Positions 43,913 to 57,889 of a stretch of 64,000 bases of DNA are shown in pieces (the first letter of the stretch is position 1; the number at the start of each line of letters is the position of its first letter). Position numbers and translations under genes: made by a program. This DNA comes from Cheiracanthium punctorium (lineage: Eukaryota; Arthropoda; Arachnida; Araneae; Cheiracanthiidae), in contig JAWZYV010013274.1 in assembly GCA_038373885.1 (NCBI GenBank), positions 434,001 to 498,000 of the forward strand. Reading direction: 5' to 3'. The notes beneath the pieces are model-generated. The model had not been told where the DNA came from. It saw nothing but the letters and a program-made list of their open reading frames with translations, and ran no database searches.

Positions 43913-46855
43913 TTCATCGATTAAAATTTATTTAAGTGCTTGGTAATGATCTTAATCGTAAGTTTTCGGAAAGTTCAGTGGAGTCACTCCAGAGTTTTTT
44001 TCTTTATGTCATAGAAAAGTTTTATGAATTTTAGGATGGAAATTCTGCATGATCAATTTGTAATTCTTCTTCTACTTTTTTATTTTGATTCCGTCTAAAT
44101 TTTAGCCATCTTAATTTTTATTACAAGTATCTGCAAGTACTATTATTAGCTTTTAAAATATTAACCCTCCAGTGGCATATATCTAAGCAGACATTTATCA
44201 TTACCTCACACTATACATTTAAAATACACATTCTAACGTCGGAATGAAAAATGTTCGAGCACAGTTGAGATTTCGAGTAATTAGCAATTGTTTCTCATTT
44301 TAAAAAATTGCTGACTATGCCATGAGCATATAATAAATATTCCAGTCCATTACATTATAGTTGAAACAATAAATAATTATTTAAGCTTCAAACGCCTACG
44401 CTTATCAATAAATGTTAGTTAACGATTTGCGTTAAGCATGCGAAGATAATTAATCAAAATTAAATGACCACAGCAATGCCCACAAAACTTCGATATTTCC
44501 TCTTTTTTCAAAAATAGGTTCTTCAACTGTACTGCAATATGAACTAATTTATAATGGCTTTTTCTTCCTAAAATTTAACAGCATCATCATAAAAATAAAC
44601 GTCCTCTAAATTACGTCAATTGAAATCACATTTCAAAAGTCAGAAGTAATTCTCTTTGATATTTTGTATTAAAATGGCCACAAATACTATTGAAAAAATA
44701 AAAAAAGCTCCCTTCATAATCATGATGAAATTCCGCTTTTAATGCTAATGTTTGTAAATTCAACTCGGGGACATTAGTATCAAAAACAGTTTAGAAGTCT
44801 AGTGGTGAATTTAAATAATTGAAATTGCTAAAACGCCCCCCTGTGACATCTGGTATCAGGGGAAAGAAGTACATTTAAAGGTTTTCTGAATGTATCTAAA
44901 CATTGCATTTTAAATTAGCAAGAGAATAGATATACATACAAAGTGAAGTTTTATTGCATATTTATTTAATGTGCTAACATAAAACAGTTGATTAAAATCT
45001 GATTGTAATACACTTTTTTTCCAACTGATTAATTGAGAGATTCATTTGAAATACTTAGTTTTAAACTGTTTCATTTATTCGTTTTTGCAAACCTGCTAGA
45101 ATACTTTAAAAAGAAATCTTATTGATACTTGCTACTTTATTGTGTACTTGTATTCCTTTGTGCTTGTTACTACTTTTGTTACTTTTATTAATTTGTACTT
45201 GTTTCTTTAAACAGAATTTAAAACTGAATTTAATCCTTAAAAAAGCAGTATGTTAAAATCTGAAAATTATTATATATTATTATTTTAAACGATTCATAAT
45301 TATTGAAATATCTCTTTAGCTAACTTTTTCACTTGATTTCTTAAATAACTCAAGCAATTTTGCAAATTTTCATGTACTTAGTGTTTCATTAATTGTTTAA
45401 AATGTATTTATTATTGACCAACAAATTAATTTAATTATCTTCTTTAAAATAATTTTTATACTCACTCATATTTCATAGACACTCTTATTACATTATTTAA
45501 AAGAATATATAAGAAATTTACTAAAATATAATAAGTATTTTTCTATGCATTTATGCCGCATTAGATTTCACAGGTATTTTCTCCTAAAATTTTGCTCCTA
45601 CTTATTTTAATTTATGAAATTGTAAGTAACAAACCATAAGGTAGTCATGTCTCCGTAAAATTTAATCCATTATTTTCAAAAGACAGCGACCTAGACAGCT
45701 TTAAATGCAAATTTTACTACAAACTAATTATAACAACAATATAACGCTTTTTAAAATGATAATACCCTTGCGCTCTGTTCCGTAAGTCGCTGAACACTGA
45801 ATATCTAACGAGAAGAAAGAAAGAAAAAAATGATCACGTAAACACATATTTCATTACTGGAAACTGAAAATTTATAACCGTTCCACACGCCAATACAAAT
45901 TATGGTGAACAAATTACAGCAAAAAGGTGTCTGCTAAAACTAATGCTTGGCGGACGGTGCATTTTAGTGGGAAGGAGGGAACGTAACTGAAGTGGGGATC
46001 AGTGATAAATAGCTCGAAGTGAAACTACTATTACATGGGAAATTATTTTATGAAGGATTCTAATAAATAATAAGTCTTTTTTTGTGTAAATGAAAGTACA
46101 TAAAAAGGTGCCAGCTGTGGTATTTTTTAATAACTTGAACTGTTCTCTAATAAATAAAACCATGATTGTTGCTGGGATAAACAAATTGTAACTGTAATAG
46201 TAAAATGTTTGAGTTAAATTAGGAAAAGTAATGCGAGATACGTTTTCTTTCCTAAATTCTGCAAAATTCATAAATTCAATTAAAATATTATTGTGATACG
46301 TAATACATTAAAAATGTATGAAACAAAAAAAAAATACTTATTAACTAAATTGTATCAAATAAATTGTACTCTGAAATTTAATAAATCGTAGGAATGATTT
46401 ATTTATCTATAGTTAAAACTTATAAACCCAAAAAAAATTTTCGAATTAGATAAATTATATTAAACAAATTCTATTTTTAAAGTGCTATAAATATAAATCG
46501 TAAGTGTACTTGATGTTTAAGTACAGTTAGACTTTAAAAGCTAGAAATTTTGAAATTTTTCTGCAACGTTATGATTCCTTAAATAGATTTGTGTACAAGA
46601 ATAAACACGTTTAATTTATAAAATAATACAGAGCATTAATTTTATTGTGTAGAATACACTATTGTGAAACTGAATTTTATTATTTTTGTATTCACCTTTT
46701 ATAGTGATAAGAGATATTTTCTTTATCATACTTTCTTTAATTTTTTATCTTTTGTTATTTTATTTTTCAAAACGTCAAAATCTTTAAATAATTTTGAAAA
46801 TTCAGTGTACATATAAATTTAGTAACAATCTATTTTTTTTTGCATTTAAAAAAGC
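43913..46855. other. AT-rich stretch, nothing recognised
   Basis: A single 90-aa minus-strand frame (45999-46271) without motif; a small GGGG/CCCC hairpin near 44836-44862. Confidence 0.45.
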
Positions 46856-47115
46856 TCGAGGCTTTATACCTCTTGAACCACAGTAGACAAGGCCCCACCA
46901 TGGACGAATTTGGCAGACGGCAGAAGCGTAAAGGTCCCGCTTTATGGCCTGGTTGCGCGGCTGCCTATCTAGAGTTTTGGTCGGTTTTCTCCAGATGTAA
47001 CGTGAATATGCGTTAGAATCGCTTAAAAAGAAGTCTGACTAAGGCACACCCTCCCAGAAGTCAGATGCACCTCTTGTAGGCTTGCCAAAACAAGCAATCA
47101 ATCAACCATGGTATA
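46856..47115. repeat. GC-rich repeat-like block
   Basis: A sharply bounded block of about 250 bp, much richer in GC than its flanks (GTCCCGCTTTATGGCCTGG, TTGCGCGGCTGCC, CACACCCTCCCAGAAGTCAG), ending with a short CAAGCAATCAATCAACC run that looks like a SINE/LINE-type tail. No convincing A and B boxes were found, so the class is open. Confidence 0.4.
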
Positions 47116-48989
47116 CCATATCGTTATTAAGATGTAGAAGTAATAACCAGAACAATTCAAGTTAGATTATCTACCTACCGCAGACATGCGGTGTACGTAC
47201 ATGTGCACACTCAAATGGTGGATCTCAAAGACATATTATCCAGTCTTTAAAAGTGTCTAAGGGATGCCAATAATCAAATTGCCTCATTGTTATGAAGTTC
47301 TAAATGATAAAAGTAATATTCTAGATAGGCGCAAAAATCTGTAAATGATACTTTTGGTGACACCAGCTGTCGGTACTTTACAAGCAAATAATCTACTGGG
47401 ACTCCAAAGTTCATTTAATTTACTTTAATCTTTTCTACATGTAATATCAGGAAACACGTATCACGCACTAAAAGTGGCACAGCATTATGCTTAGAGCTGC
47501 TTTGACCTTTTTAGTGCATGAAAGGATGATTGCAAAATAGTATGTAATTACAAGCAAGTATGCCACATTCTTTTGTTTATTTCGAAATAGTTAGCCAGAT
47601 ATGTCCAAAAATATCTTGCAATTTTAATTTAATTCATTCCTATACATCACATATTTATCAATTGTGAACAATAAAATATACCGGAGATTTTCTGAATTTG
47701 AAATGAAATGCATTTTTTTTAATATTGCCCATTCTTTTGTTTGAATCGAGTAAATGAAAAGTAACAAAATTTAGAAAATGACTGTGAAATGATTGCGAAA
47801 ATATTCTGCTGAATAGCATAAATCGGTTGAAAATTACATTGCATTTTTCACCTTTTTAAATTACTTTATTTTTACAGAAGTATTTGTTTTGCTAAAACTT
47901 TTAACAAAGATTGCAAACACTCTTTCTTTTTTTTTATACTTTAGAGTCGCATAAAAATAACTAAAAAAAATTTACCTTGAAAGTGCTTGAGCTTGTAAAC
48001 AAAGGTCATCACACTCAGCGACTATGTCGTCGATAGCTATATGGGCTTTCAAGGAGATTCACACCAAAATTTAGAATCTTTTTATGTTCTTGAGTAATTG
48101 CATCACCCTATCCCCCTAAGGAATTCCTAAGGTTGGCCGATAGAGTTTCGAAATCAAGTACTATTAGATGTAGAAGGTGGACATTATTCAGCTCAAGAGA
48201 CATATTGCTAAAACTGAGTGCAAAATCAATAAAATATTAACGTATTTTAACAATCTCAATTTGTTTCCATATGCGAGTGATTTAAGGAAACGAAAAGAAA
48301 AATTTATGTGCATGATAAGTAATTACAGCCCTTGAAAGTAAAGCTTCAATATTTTCGAGTTTTTGAGACTATGCGAAGCATGCGTAAGTTTTTGTTGCGC
48401 ATTACTGGAGAACACAAGGCGCGAATCAAGTATATTGTTATAGTTTTTAATAATTCTGTTACAAATTATTTAATGAGATTTCATTTCATTTATAAAAGGC
48501 CACGAATATTTGAAAATGACTGTGTATCAATAAGCTTTAAAACATAAATCCTAAAAATAAACTTGAATAAACCATTACTTCTGAAATGTAGAAAATATTG
48601 ACATAAAACAAAATTTTGGTATAAGTGTAACAGTAAAGCTTATTGATTAATAGATACATTTATTGGGCAAAGAAGCTTTATACTTATTTAACCGAATACT
48701 TTTTGAGAATATTTCTTGTTTAAATGCATTTATCTTGTTTAATATCAATACTATGCATATAGCAATTGCATTCCCCTGCAAAGAATAGGTGTTTCAGGTA
48801 ATAATGTAAGCGAATTTCTTTATTTATCAAATATTTTAAAATTTGTGCAAACTGACTTTTGAAGTATTTATAAAAGGCAGAAACATTTTGCAGAAATATG
48901 TTGGTGTGTGTGTGTACGTATATACATGTATTTTAATTTAATTTATTTATATTCATATTTTATTTACTTATTTATTTATTTTGTACAGC
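47116..48989. other. AT-rich stretch, nothing recognised
   Basis: GC-richer patch at 48010-48200 without gene. A small CCGCAGACATGCGG hairpin near 47178. Confidence 0.4.
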
Positions 48990-49163
48990 CCAGTGGCGTA
49001 GTCAGAAATTTTTCATGGGGGGGGATTTATGACTACCGCAACTCACGTATGTGTACGTGTGTGTGATAAGGAAGTGAAGAAATATACATTTTGTATGGCA
49101 AAAAAATTCCTCATTTGGGGGGGGGTGACCTCCCTATCTTCCCCCTTGGGTTACACGCCTGGT
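48990..49163. mobile_element. GGCGTAGTC element, third copy of the GGCGTAGCC group
   Basis: CAGTGGCGTAGTCAGAAATT then TTTCATGGGGGGGG on the left; CCCCCTTGGGTTACACGCC on the right. About 174 bp, non-coding. Related to the copies at 4000-4142 and 6400-6464. Confidence 0.55.
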
Positions 49164-49329
49164 ACAACCCCACCAAAAACTATGAAGACCGCTTTTGACA
49201 TTCGAAATAACTAGTCTTTTAACAATAAATAAGGAATATTATTTTGGTATTCTCTGCATCAAAAGATTTAAAATCACTTTTTAATGTATTTTCCCAAAAT
49301 TAATATAATGCTGTTTTATTGGCAATGAA

Positions 49330-50000
49330 AAAAAAAAAATCTCCATAAATAAGACATTTGTTTCGCGGTAAAACCTATATAAAACTATACTTCACTGCTA
49401 CTGCCAATTCCGAACAGGCAAGACATTCTTCCCTGAAAGCGTCGCTTTACCTTCCCGTCTTTTACCTTCTCATTATCACATGCCGTTACCCTCTTCGAGC
49501 ATCTTTCACAAACATTCCTCACCTTCTAAACTGCTCATCACCTGCATGTCTTCAAAGTAGAGAGCCTGACATTCAAACAGGGAATCATTCGCTGCAATCA
49601 CTCATCGGCCCCTCCGGAGAAAGACCTAAAAGAAGACACTCTGGCACAACTTGGTGACTGTTTACTTGATAAAAGAAGGTCTCTCTTCCAGCTGGATGAA
49701 TCGAGCTCTTTTTTTTTTTCTCTAACTGCTTCCATTTTTCCATGTTCACAGTGGGGGCGTGTTCCCCTTGTTTCAGGTCAATTATAGAATGCTACAGGAT
49801 CTTTATCTTTTTCGTTAGTCTTTGGTGATGGGTGTCTCGGAAGATCCCGAGTTGCCGAGCTTTATCTCGTGTGGTTTGGAGAGAAGGTACTTACATCGCG
49901 TTTAGACATCTTAAACGTCGGTTGTGGATATCTTAGCTGGCAAAAATCATCGTTGGAGTCCTTTTAGATTTCCGTGTATGGATTTCAGCGGAAGGACAGC
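49330..50000. other. GC-richer unique block
   Basis: 49410-49960 is distinctly GC-richer (CATCGGCCCCTCCGGAG, GGAAGATCCCGAGTTGCC). A 99-aa frame at 49358-49657 has no recognisable domain. Candidate exon or regulatory DNA; not supported further. Confidence 0.35.
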
Positions 50001-53000
50001 TTGTTTGCAATCTTGCAATTTCAAATCTCTGTAGTCAAGCAATCGTTTTTATTTTACGTTGCAGATTGATGTAAATGTATTGGAAAAATATTTTAATATT
50101 CGTTCCATATAGGCGACATCAAACTTCAGAGAAAAATAATGTTGACAAAGATTAAAAATCAAAGAATGAAAACTTCGTATAGATGGGAAAGTTAAAAAAT
50201 ATGTATATCATATTTGAAAAGCTTTGTGATTTTGAATACTGGTGAAATTTACATGCCGTCCGTAGTATATGTACTGTAGATACCGTGGATACGAGAAACG
50301 TATGTACAGTATCATCATTTCGATTGCAACGTTTAAGCATCTTTTATACATAGACTTAAGAGCGAAATAGAGTATTGATTGGTTATTAGTATCTTCATAA
50401 GCTACAAAAATATCTGCATGCAAAGTACTACGTATTTGGTGCAGATAAATTCAGAAGTTTAAATGAGTACCAAATCTCAAATCTTGTTCCTTTTTTTAAT
50501 CTGTGTACTTTTTGCTTTAGTAGCCGTTCGGTAGTTCTTTTATTCCATAGTGCTTTGTAAGCGAATAGAAAATAGAAATTTTTTTTATGTTGAACCGTTT
50601 TTCACTGTCATTTTGATATCGTACATGTATGCATTTTCATTTACTTTAATATTGTATTTGTATGCAAGTAAGTACAACTTCAAAATCAACTACCAAAGTT
50701 AAATATTTTAATGTGAAATTTTAGTAAACGTTAAGTATTTGACTTTACAGCTGCTATTTAACAAAATTTCTTAATATTTTAAATTCATGAATTATCGATT
50801 TTATTAATGCTGTAAACAAAAGTGTTGCTACTTTTGTTTATGAAATAGATGTTTAATTTGCCATGAAAAAAATTTGAGGAAGTGGATAAGCAAGTGTCTT
50901 ATTATTTTATATAATGGATAATCAAGTAAAATATTGAAATTGATTTAATTCGCGAACGGACACGCATGAATTTTTAAGTATAAGAAAAGCAAGAAATTTT
51001 CTATTAAAGTTGTCATTTCAATATTCATCTTTCACTTTTCATGCAAGCATGCCATAATGCTCACATTTAACGCTAAATAGAAAAAAAAATGTTTGTTAAT
51101 TGAAAATATGTTCTAAGATTGTGATAATAATTATGGTAAATTAGTCATTTAATTTTCTACTTCAGTAGTGTACGAAAAAAGAGACTATAATTAATCAGAT
51201 TTTCACACACTAAATATGCCTTCTTGTTTCCACCAAGAAAGAATTATGCTAACTCAGAATGTGGATATGACACAATCGTGCATGTGAATCACTTACATCG
51301 AAATTTGAGTTCCAGAACACTTTATGAAATTTCCCGGAAACTCAGTTCACAACTCCGGAAAAATATTTCACTCCAAATGCATCTTTACTCATCTTGAAAG
51401 ACACAAGAAAAATCTTCGTACATTACAAGTTCCAATACATGCAAACGTTAGAGAAATTTTACTCTACCCTGATATGTATCATCAGCTGTCAAGTTTTGAC
51501 AAACTGCTTGTATCCGAACATATTTTCTGCTGAATATATTTTCGAAGCAGCACATAACTGACTACGCTTTTCAATTTAGAAGATATGACAATATAATGCT
51601 TACCGGAAAAAAATATATATGATAGTTACACATTATCGATCAAAGTCAGATGCTGGCGAGGCAGAACGCACTTACAAAGCATATATGAAAAATTCTGCAT
51701 CTATGGTTATACATCAGAGCGTATCAGCTGCACAAAAACTAAAACCATTTTGAAAACGGTCATGATATACGGGAATACTGCTTCATCATACCTTGGATAT
51801 ATACACGTATATATATTTCTCACTCAGTGCAGCCTGAGAAAAAAAGGGGGAAAAAATATGATCCCTGTTTTCTAAGATGTAAGCTAATGCGCCTACGGTA
51901 ATCCTTCGCGAGGAAAAGTTGTAGGAAAGGAGATCTTAAAGAGATTTTTCTTAAATTCGAAGAAGAGCAAAAGATGAGTGTGGCGGGGATTTCCAACCCT
52001 CCGAGGTATCAGCGAAATGCCTGCGCCTTCTTGGCTCAGCCCACTCTTGAAGAGCTGATTTTCATGGAAGTATTGGAGCACGAGAGGTGAGTGGTCAAAT
52101 CTACGCAGAGAGTGGTTGGTGGCACGTGTATGTGTGCGTGTTTGTGGGGGTTCTTATTTTATTTATTGTTTTTTTTTTTAAAGAATTGATGATATTGTTT
52201 AGGCAACGGTTTATTTAATACTTAAATCCGTGAATTTTTATTTTTAATAAATAAAATTTAAAGTCAACCGAAAATTGGTTGTAGGTAAAGGGACAATTCA
52301 GAAGAAAAGAAATTAATAATAGTAATAAAATGTATATATATATTTCCATCAAAAAAATCAGTATTTACAAAATTTAAATCTTATATTCGTTACTCTTAGA
52401 TTTTTTCCGTACAAAAAAGTTTCCTGCATGTTTTTATTACTTTTCATTTAGTTAAATAATTGTAATTCGTAACACCCCGATATGAAATTGTTAGGAGATA
52501 GCGCTCCAACAACGAATATTATCACAAATACAGAAATAATTTGTCAAAGATTTGTTGAAGAACTAGTTGCATTCGAGAAATGATAAAACAATTTTTGTAA
52601 AATTAAAATAAATAAAAATCACTATGCAAAGGTTGCTATATAAATATATATTTTAAACATACGATGCAGATCTACATCGCTATGAATTTAAATGTTAAAA
52701 ATATATTAATTAATCAAGTATATTTTTATAATGTATCTGCGGTACATATTTGTATTAATTACAATATAGTTTATGCAATAGACAGCCCCTCCCCCCAGAA
52801 AACGTTCAATAAGTTAGGTCTTCTATGAATCTGTGTTGTAGGGGAAAGTAGATTATATAAGCACATCAGCAGTACCAGCAAAGTTACCAGACAATACAGA
52901 AGCGTATAATTATTTTAAAGCGTTTTACGAGCCTACTTTAGCATTTTATTGAAAACGGTAATAATATTTTCGCCGTATTCTACGAAAGTGTCTAATATTA

Positions 53001-55137
53001 ACCCGTGTTATAGGGCGTAGACTGTAAACACATAGTGTTATTAGTGTATGTGATAAATAAATATGCATACAACTGCTATTACTCTTGATTTTTCTTACAT
53101 TTTTTTAATAAAAATTTATATGTCTATGCTTGAAACGCAGCTTGCAGGCTCATTTTTAAGTATATATACGTATAAATAATTGGAGTAGAAGGAAATGCAT
53201 TAGAATTATATTTATTTTTTTTAATAATACCAGAAAACGTAAATATAAACTATCGGATTATACATTATAGTTTATTAACCATTGGTACCAGATAATTTCT
53301 GATGCAAAACATATGTTGCTCATTTTAAAATTTTAAATCATTTATGCTATATTTTTCAGGAAATTATTATTTTTTACACATACAAATATTCTATGTGAAC
53401 ACTGCCCTTCGCATTTTTATTCAAATAAGCCTAACAAGTCTTCGAACAAATTTTGCGACGTGTTTATTATGAGAAATAATTGGAGATTAAATACTTAAGT
53501 TGTATAGTAAACATTCACTTGAAAGAGTTAAATAAGTTTGTTGAAAGGTTTTATGAAATTAATTCAATTTACATGGATACCAGCCAGTTTTCCTTAAAAA
53601 GATCACTGTCATAGGAATTAAGCCTTTATATCCAACGTTTAGTTAATCAGCAATCAATTACAAGAAATGTCCATATGCATACAATATAAATTAGTTTTAT
53701 AGTGTTTTCATGTATAAACTTGTTTTAGATTTTTGTTGTTTCACAGAAGTTCTTCCTACTGCACAACGAAATATTTTTTTAAGTATTTCAGTATTTTTCA
53801 AATTATTGTTTCGTAAAAAAAGTTTTATTTACGATATTTATTTCGTTAATGTCATTTTGATTAAATGTTTTTATGTTTTCATTTTATGTCAATGTTTGAC
53901 ATTTATATTTATATTTTATGCTTCCTAAAATAAACTACATGTAATATAAAGTACTTTAAAATACATAGTGTTTCAAAAATGTCTCACACAATTAATATAA
54001 AGTATCAAAATGATTCCGAATTACATAGCTATGCAGGATCGGAAATGTTACCCGCATACACCTCATAGTGATCATTTTACATAAGCTTTTAATACGTTGA
54101 TTCAATTTCTAAATTACACTTTTCTAAAAATTAATATAACTTTTTTTTCTCAAAAAGTACAAAAAAAATCAATGCTTATACATTGTATTCATTTTGAATG
54201 ATAAAATTTGCGGATCATAGAGCCATTTTATAAAGACTATTATAATCATTTTGTAGATAAAGGGAAAATTAATTAACACTTCAAAACCTTTTCTGAAGAG
54301 GTTACTAACAGTTGTATGTAAAGCGACATTAAAGACCCTGCATTTGTGTGTACTTCTGAATCGCTTTGATATTTTTAAAACTCTTTTAAAAAAACATTAA
54401 ATAAAATACCTATGAATATTCTCATTTCTTAGCATTAAACACAAGATTTATATTTTATTGTAAATGCTGTGTATAAAACTTCAGTAATAAGTAATCAATA
54501 ATTCAAAAATCCTCCCCTTGTGTATTTTTTAGTTTTTATTTGCTTTTACTTTTTAACCGCAGTTTCTTTTTCTTTTTTTTTTCTCTGTTGTTGCCTTTGA
54601 ATGTCTTTCTTAGTTTCTATTCATTCTGCATGATATTAATTTAAAATGTATAGTTAAAAATATGCGATTTGAATAATTATGTAGTGACTAGCATGAAAAA
54701 TATTACATAAATATAGAAATAGTATAATGCTAATATGAAGCTTTTGTTCTGTACGTTAATGACTAAACTCAGAATAAGCATTTGCTTTGTTTTTGAAGAT
54801 TTTTACAAAATATTAAATAAATAAGAAAAAAATATTAATTGAAGGTTTTCATTTTTTGGTGAAAATTAAACATTTGATGTAGTGACTAGCATACTTTCAA
54901 ATACATAGTTCATGTCGCTATATGAAATATTATTGTCTGTATTTTTAGCTCTTTTAATGTTTCTGTAGCAATGTATTGATTACTTTTAAAAACTCTAAAT
55001 TTTAGTAAATAAAATATCCAATCTTTTCTTCACCATCACAGTTTTACGATATTTATTTATTACACTTAGCTACAAAACGTGATTAAATATATAATGTTTT
55101 TTTTATGAGTTTTCATGAATATTATTGAAAAAATCTT
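50001..55137. other. AT-rich gene-free stretch
   Basis: About 5 kb with no supported gene. A mid-GC patch at 51885-52150 ends in a TG/GT-rich segment. Frames reach only 72 aa. Confidence 0.45.
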
Positions 55138-55488
55138 GTGACAGGATATGCCCGAGAAATCCGATTTATATGGGCTTTTAACAATCACTGTGCAGAACAG
55201 AAATGCAGTCCATGCTTTTATGACGATAAGAGGATCTTATTAAGGCGAGAGAATCTCTGTCCCTACGTTGGATTTAAAATATCTGGAGGCACAAGGTTTC
55301 TTCAAAGATTATCTCACACAATAATTAGCTGCCTTCTTGTGAAATATTTTGCGAATGTCACACTGAAAATAATAGAACTGGATAACTTCCAGTATTCATT
55401 AGTGATAATTCCATATTCGTTATTTTCAATATTCATGTATTCAAGCTTAATTTTTTGCATTTCATTGATAAATACTTACATTTTCTAA
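55138..55488 (+). other. Longest non-repeat open frame (116 codons), probably chance
   Basis: The frame's first half (55140-55330) is GC-richer than its flanks and follows a T-rich tract and CTTGTGACAG, which could act as a 3' splice acceptor. The translation contains a Cys-rich NHCAEQKCSPCFYDD segment, and its last third is hydrophobic and AT-driven. I recognise no domain. In sequence of about 30% GC, one frame of this length is roughly expected by chance in 64 kb. Confidence 0.15.
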
Positions 55489-56639
55489 TATATCCTACAC
55501 GAAGAGCTGCGTGGGTGAGCATGTTAAAGAAAATTTTTATAAAATGGAAAAAAAAATGTGTAAAGCTACTATAATGCTCTTTTATTTTCATTGTATAAAC
55601 ATCTAATAATACTAAAGATAAATATTATATTAAAAAACAAGCATTGTATAAACACGTCACATGTTTTTGTACCAAAAACTGTATGTATGAGATAAATCAG
55701 CTGAACAAATAAGTTTGAAAATCTTAATTCAGTCTTTATAATATTCGATATTCTTATGTTCTTCCGCGCAAAAATGTGGGTTTTCTCTTCTAAATTTTAC
55801 ATAACGTTTATTCATTCAGCATTTAATGCATTAATACATGTACACGAATCTGCATTTTTTGCACGAGTTTGTAGAGTATTCTGTTAATTAATGAAACTGT
55901 CATTTCGCTTGATAATCATTAAATTATCTAAAGAAACACACATGAACGGTTTATAATGAGAAGTTTAAATCAAAAAAAAAGCAATTCTGTAGGTGTTTGC
56001 TTAGGTTTAATATTAGATTAAAGTAAGATAGAAAATTGTCAACTTAAGCTATAAAAATATATTTTATATTTAGTACATATGCAATGAATTAAAATAATAT
56101 TTAATAGTGTGTAATTTAAGACGTACGCTACAATGAACAAAATGATTGAATATAGTGTAATCAGATTGTAAAAACCTGAATAAATTTGAATGAATGTGTG
56201 CAGAAAAAGTTATGAACTATTTTTTTTTTCGTTTAACTCTTATTAAGTTTCATTTTCAATAAAATTTTATACTTAAATAAAAAAAATCGATATGCATTCA
56301 AAATATTTTTTTGAGATACTTCTCATAAAAGTGGTTCATTATGTAAAAATCTTTTAAATTATTTAAGTGTAAAAGGAGTGACTTCGTTTGATGATGCAGC
56401 CACTTAAAACTAATTTTTGTATGCATATCAAATATATATATAAACCTCCATACTTTATATAAAAAAACCATTAATTATATGAAATTTTGACGCCAGACTC
56501 ATTTATTCTTTTCAGTGTGTGCTAAATTTATATTGAAACTGGAATTAATAGAAAATTTTAAAAGGCAACATAGAATATAAATCAAATTGCTTAAAGGAAA
56601 AAAGTCTTAACTCAGAATTACGTTTCTGAAAAGGGTATG
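55489..56639. other. AT-rich stretch, nothing recognised
   Basis: No gene or repeat recognised. Confidence 0.45.
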
Positions 56640-56722
56640 GTTGGGTGAAACAGAAAAAAACAGAAGTGATTTAGAATTCTTGATTTTGGATAGATTACAT
56701 TAAAGAATGCCAAAGTAAATGA
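56640..56722. repeat. Dispersed repeat, second copy
   Basis: ACAGAAGTGATTTAGAAT, GATTTTGGATA and GATTACATTAAAGAATGCC, then AAAGTAAAT, match 7570-7645 in the same order. The tandem 16-bp expansion of the first copy is missing here. Confidence 0.6.
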
Positions 56723-57320
56723 TTATTAAATTAGATATGTGATCTCCAGCACAATAATACTTAAATATTAGTAGTTAATATAATCGAGATGCTTCACATC
56801 ATTTTCTTAGGTATACATTTATTGGAATAAAATGTGGTTTTTTTTGTAGCAAATATTATTTCTTCCTTTCATTCTCATTTAAATTTCATTTCTTTAAATT
56901 CATTTTTTTTAATTCTGTTCCATCCTAAATTTTAGAGTTATAAAAACATAACTGTGAAAGTTGTTGGAAAACATTGTGAAGAAATAATTTAAACAATTTA
57001 ATCATGTAAACAATATTTTTTTGTAAAAGGAAATGGTAAATTGTAATTGCTTAAATCATAATATTTCATAAAAATATTTTAACTCTAATGTGTGCAGATC
57101 GCATAATGCATTTGTGTTTTCTTCCTTGCTGAAAAGAAACACGTTCTTTAAAAATAAATAAAACGGAGAACAGGCGTGTTCATATTATCTCTTTTGTTTT
57201 CTTAAACATAATTACAAATAAACTATTGTGTTTTGCATTAAAAAAACAATACTTTGAGAAACAACCAGACATGATAAAAAAATGAAAGAAAAACTCAAAT
57301 TTCGAAGCATTTTAAAAGGG
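56723..57320. other. AT-rich stretch, nothing recognised
   Basis: No gene or repeat recognised. Confidence 0.45.
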
Positions 57321-57329
57321 ATGGTAGTT

Positions 57330-57560
57330 TTATAAAGAAAGGAGGGGAGGGGGGAGGTTAGGGGGTTTTCTCGACATTGATGGATTGCGTACGAGACTAG
57401 AATTCTCAGGTATGTTCCCTCATCGTGTGATCTTGAAAGTATTCTCTGGAGATCTGAGAACGATCACCAAGGTCTGATGTATTCTACTGATTTATCATAT
57501 ACCGGCCATTTTTCTTCTAGTCCTCTGCAAGGAGCTATCAGCTCAAAGGCGCACTTTTTT
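57330..57560. other. GC-richer unique patch
   Basis: Begins with a G-rich run (GGAGGGGAGGGGGGAGG) and continues through GATCTTGAAAGTATTCTC and GAGAACGATCACC, which can pair imperfectly. No gene. Confidence 0.3.
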
Positions 57561-57889
57561 TTTCTTCTCCAAATTTTCTAACGTGTAAATAAAATGTGTG
57601 AAGATAGTTGAGAATTATGCTTCACGTCAAAGCGTTTGATGCTTAAACTCTCCAAGAGTACGTATGCATTATGCGGGATGCATCTTTCATGGAAGGTTAA
57701 GCAGCTGGATTCACATTGACTCAGTTGAGGAATATTGCGTAACTGTTGAATCACTTGTATCTAGAAATATCCATAATACTTTTTGCTGCCACTGATTGTT
57801 ATTGAATAATGTTTCAACGTACTGAATTTAAAATAAATAATCTGTACAGATGAAACATTTAAAACTTTATAAAATAACATGCATATAAT

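Noticed and set aside
55138..55488. 116-aa frame as a real exon
   Set aside because: No recognisable domain, the hydrophobic end follows AT-rich composition, and one frame of this length is roughly expected by chance; the possible upstream acceptor is not enough.
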